Source: Hymenochaete sp. R1
Lineage: Eukaryota; Basidiomycota; Agaricomycetes; Hymenochaetales; Hymenochaetaceae
Reading direction: 5' to 3'
DNA: 64,000 bases
Assembly (NCBI GenBank): GCA_019400425.1
Contig: JAFREE010000043.1
Location: 62,001-126,000, forward strand
A program made the translations under genes and the position numbers. The notes below the pieces were generated by a model, which did no database searches, had not been told where the DNA came from, and saw only the letters and a program-made list of their open reading frames with translations. Of this stretch, positions 62,860 to 64,000 are shown piece after piece. How positions within the stretch are numbered: the stretch's first letter is position 1; each line of letters opens with the position of its first letter.

Positions 62860-64000
62860 CTATTTCCTTCCTGAACGCCTCTTTTCCCTAGTCTTCTCTC
62901 TTTCCATCTGCTTCTGTTCGGCCCTCTCGCTCTCCAGAGTAGAGAACACCTTGTTCATTTTATCAGTATACGATCGATCGCGATCTTGTTGCTCCTTGTG
63001 CTTCACAGAAGACAAGAACCGTGCGTCTTTCCTTAACTCTCGGATTGCTCCCTTTCGTTCTTGCTTGTATTGGTAGCGTAATTTGGACGCAGCAGCGCGT
63101 TCGTGGTCCGGATCGTTTTTGCGCAAGTAACTCGAAGACGTGGATTCAAACTTGGGTAAGTACGTTGCAATTGGAATGGGTTTATGTCCTTGTAATGTGA
63201 GTTGGCGTTTTGATTGTCTTGAAAACTTCAGCAAGCGGCTAATGATTTCTCTGCTACTAGAATACATTTTCTAAAAATAAAAAAGAGAAGTTAGCTTTTG
63301 ACTTGGAGTCATCAACAAGGAGCGCGCACCTTAAGTTGTGCAGATGCGTGATCCAGCTTAATCTCGTCAAGAATGGCTATGATTGGATCGAAGAGCTCGG
63401 TAAATCCATCAAGGCCCTTGTAAATGTCTGCAAATCGTCCAAAGAGATCCAACGTCAGGGACAGTAAGTCAACTCTTTCCTGATCCTCTGAGCTTTCCCC
63501 GCCTTCACGAAGGATGTTGAGCAAGTGGGGTTTCCTGGGAACCAATCCTTTTATGGCTCTCCCTCTGCTATCCGCTTCCTTTGATGAGCAAGGGAACACA
63601 TCGGGGCAAGCAGACCATCCAGGAATCTTCATAAGGTCAGAGAATCCGTGCGGCGAGAGATACAGAAGAGATCGTATGAGGAATGGAACCACTTCGGGAA
63701 CGAATCGTTTCGAGAAAGCCTCATACTGGAGGAAGAGCGTACACAAGAACAACCCGATACAAACGTCTTCCAGAGAACGAATCTGCGCTAACGCAAGGTA
63801 TTCTCCCATGAGCAGGCGGGCGGGAGAAACAACATGATGGTTCATGTCGCTCGTTGGCCATATCTGTGTTATGAGCCAGAAAAAGGCGAGCTCGGGAGTC
63901 CCGGGCCATGTCTTCGAGCTTGATGAGCTTGAGCCCTTGGATAATCCATGCGCCAAGTTCTTTTGCATGACTTTCAGCTTTGAGATGAAATGTTCAGCGG
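62860..64000 (-). CDS. NOP14: NOP14 (C-terminal part; 5' end off the right edge)
   Basis: Nucleolar SSU-processome protein needed for 18S rRNA maturation and 40S export. The window shows the last two exons. The right one reads ELAFFWLITQIWPTSDMNHH, VVSPARLLMGEYLALAQIRS, LEDVCIGLFLCTLFLQYEAF, FVPEVVPFLIRSLLYLSP, and LDEIKLDHASAQLK. A GTGCGC..TTTTAG intron (about 63267-63330) leads to the last exon, with PIPIATYLPKFESTSSSYLR, KNDPDHERAAASKLRYQYKQ and the family hallmark ERKGAIRELRKDARFL, ending in a basic coiled tail and TAG at 62860-62862. The PxFE...DPDxExA...K.ERKGAIRELRKD pattern is diagnostic for Nop14. Confidence 0.94.

Overview
This 64 kb window is nuclear DNA from a filamentous basidiomycete, most likely an Agaricomycete. 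Genes are densely packed on both strands and almost all are broken by many short introns, typically about 50-60 nt, with GT-AG ends and CTAAC/CTGAC-like branch points. The gene set is purely eukaryotic and fungal. There are no operons, rRNA genes, convincing tRNA genes or CRISPR arrays. Gene models below come from splicing reading frames by eye; exon edges given explicitly were checked for phase, the others are approximate.

Left part (1-21.5 kb): the 5' two thirds of THO2 (mRNA export, cut by the left edge), an uncharacterised coiled-coil protein with a GC-AG intron, RPL3 (with a 10-nt microexon), an AMMECR1-family protein, a mitochondrial PPR-like protein, the GPN3 GTPase, a His/Ser/Tyr-rich small protein, a PYM (exon-junction recycling) homologue, a mitochondrial CCDC90/MCUR1-type inner-membrane protein, FAF1 (small-subunit assembly), two unrecognised genes, and a double ZNRD2-type zinc-ribbon protein.

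Middle (21.5-41.3 kb): an EDEM-like GH47 mannosidase with a PA domain, adenine phosphoribosyltransferase, RPS1 (eS1), ATG10, acetyl-CoA acetyltransferase, an allantoate-permease-type MFS transporter, an unrecognised large low-complexity protein, a fungal multi-span membrane protein, an unrecognised ~400-aa protein and a YIH1/IMPACT homologue.

A 1.5 kb gene-free island (41.25-42.8 kb) follows. It holds GC-rich dispersed repeats, a 30-bp-scale inverted repeat, and a textbook Tourist-like (PIF/Harbinger) MITE with perfect 44-bp terminal inverted repeats and a TAA target duplication, sitting 42 bp upstream of ATG29.

Right part (42.8-64 kb): ATG29, DDI1, SPT3 (SAGA), PAPS reductase (MET16, with a Cbf1-type E-box in its promoter), a presequence-bearing RNase III, COA3, a small membrane protein, YAF9, the large ATR/Rad3-family checkpoint kinase and the C-terminal part of NOP14 (cut by the right edge).

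Most genes are conserved housekeeping functions in RNA metabolism, ribosome biogenesis, proteostasis/autophagy and mitochondrial biogenesis. I found no obvious new multi-gene system. The best leads are the fresh MITE at ATG29, the repeat island, the RPL3 microexon, the possible dual targeting of the thiolase, and several unrecognised conserved-looking genes.
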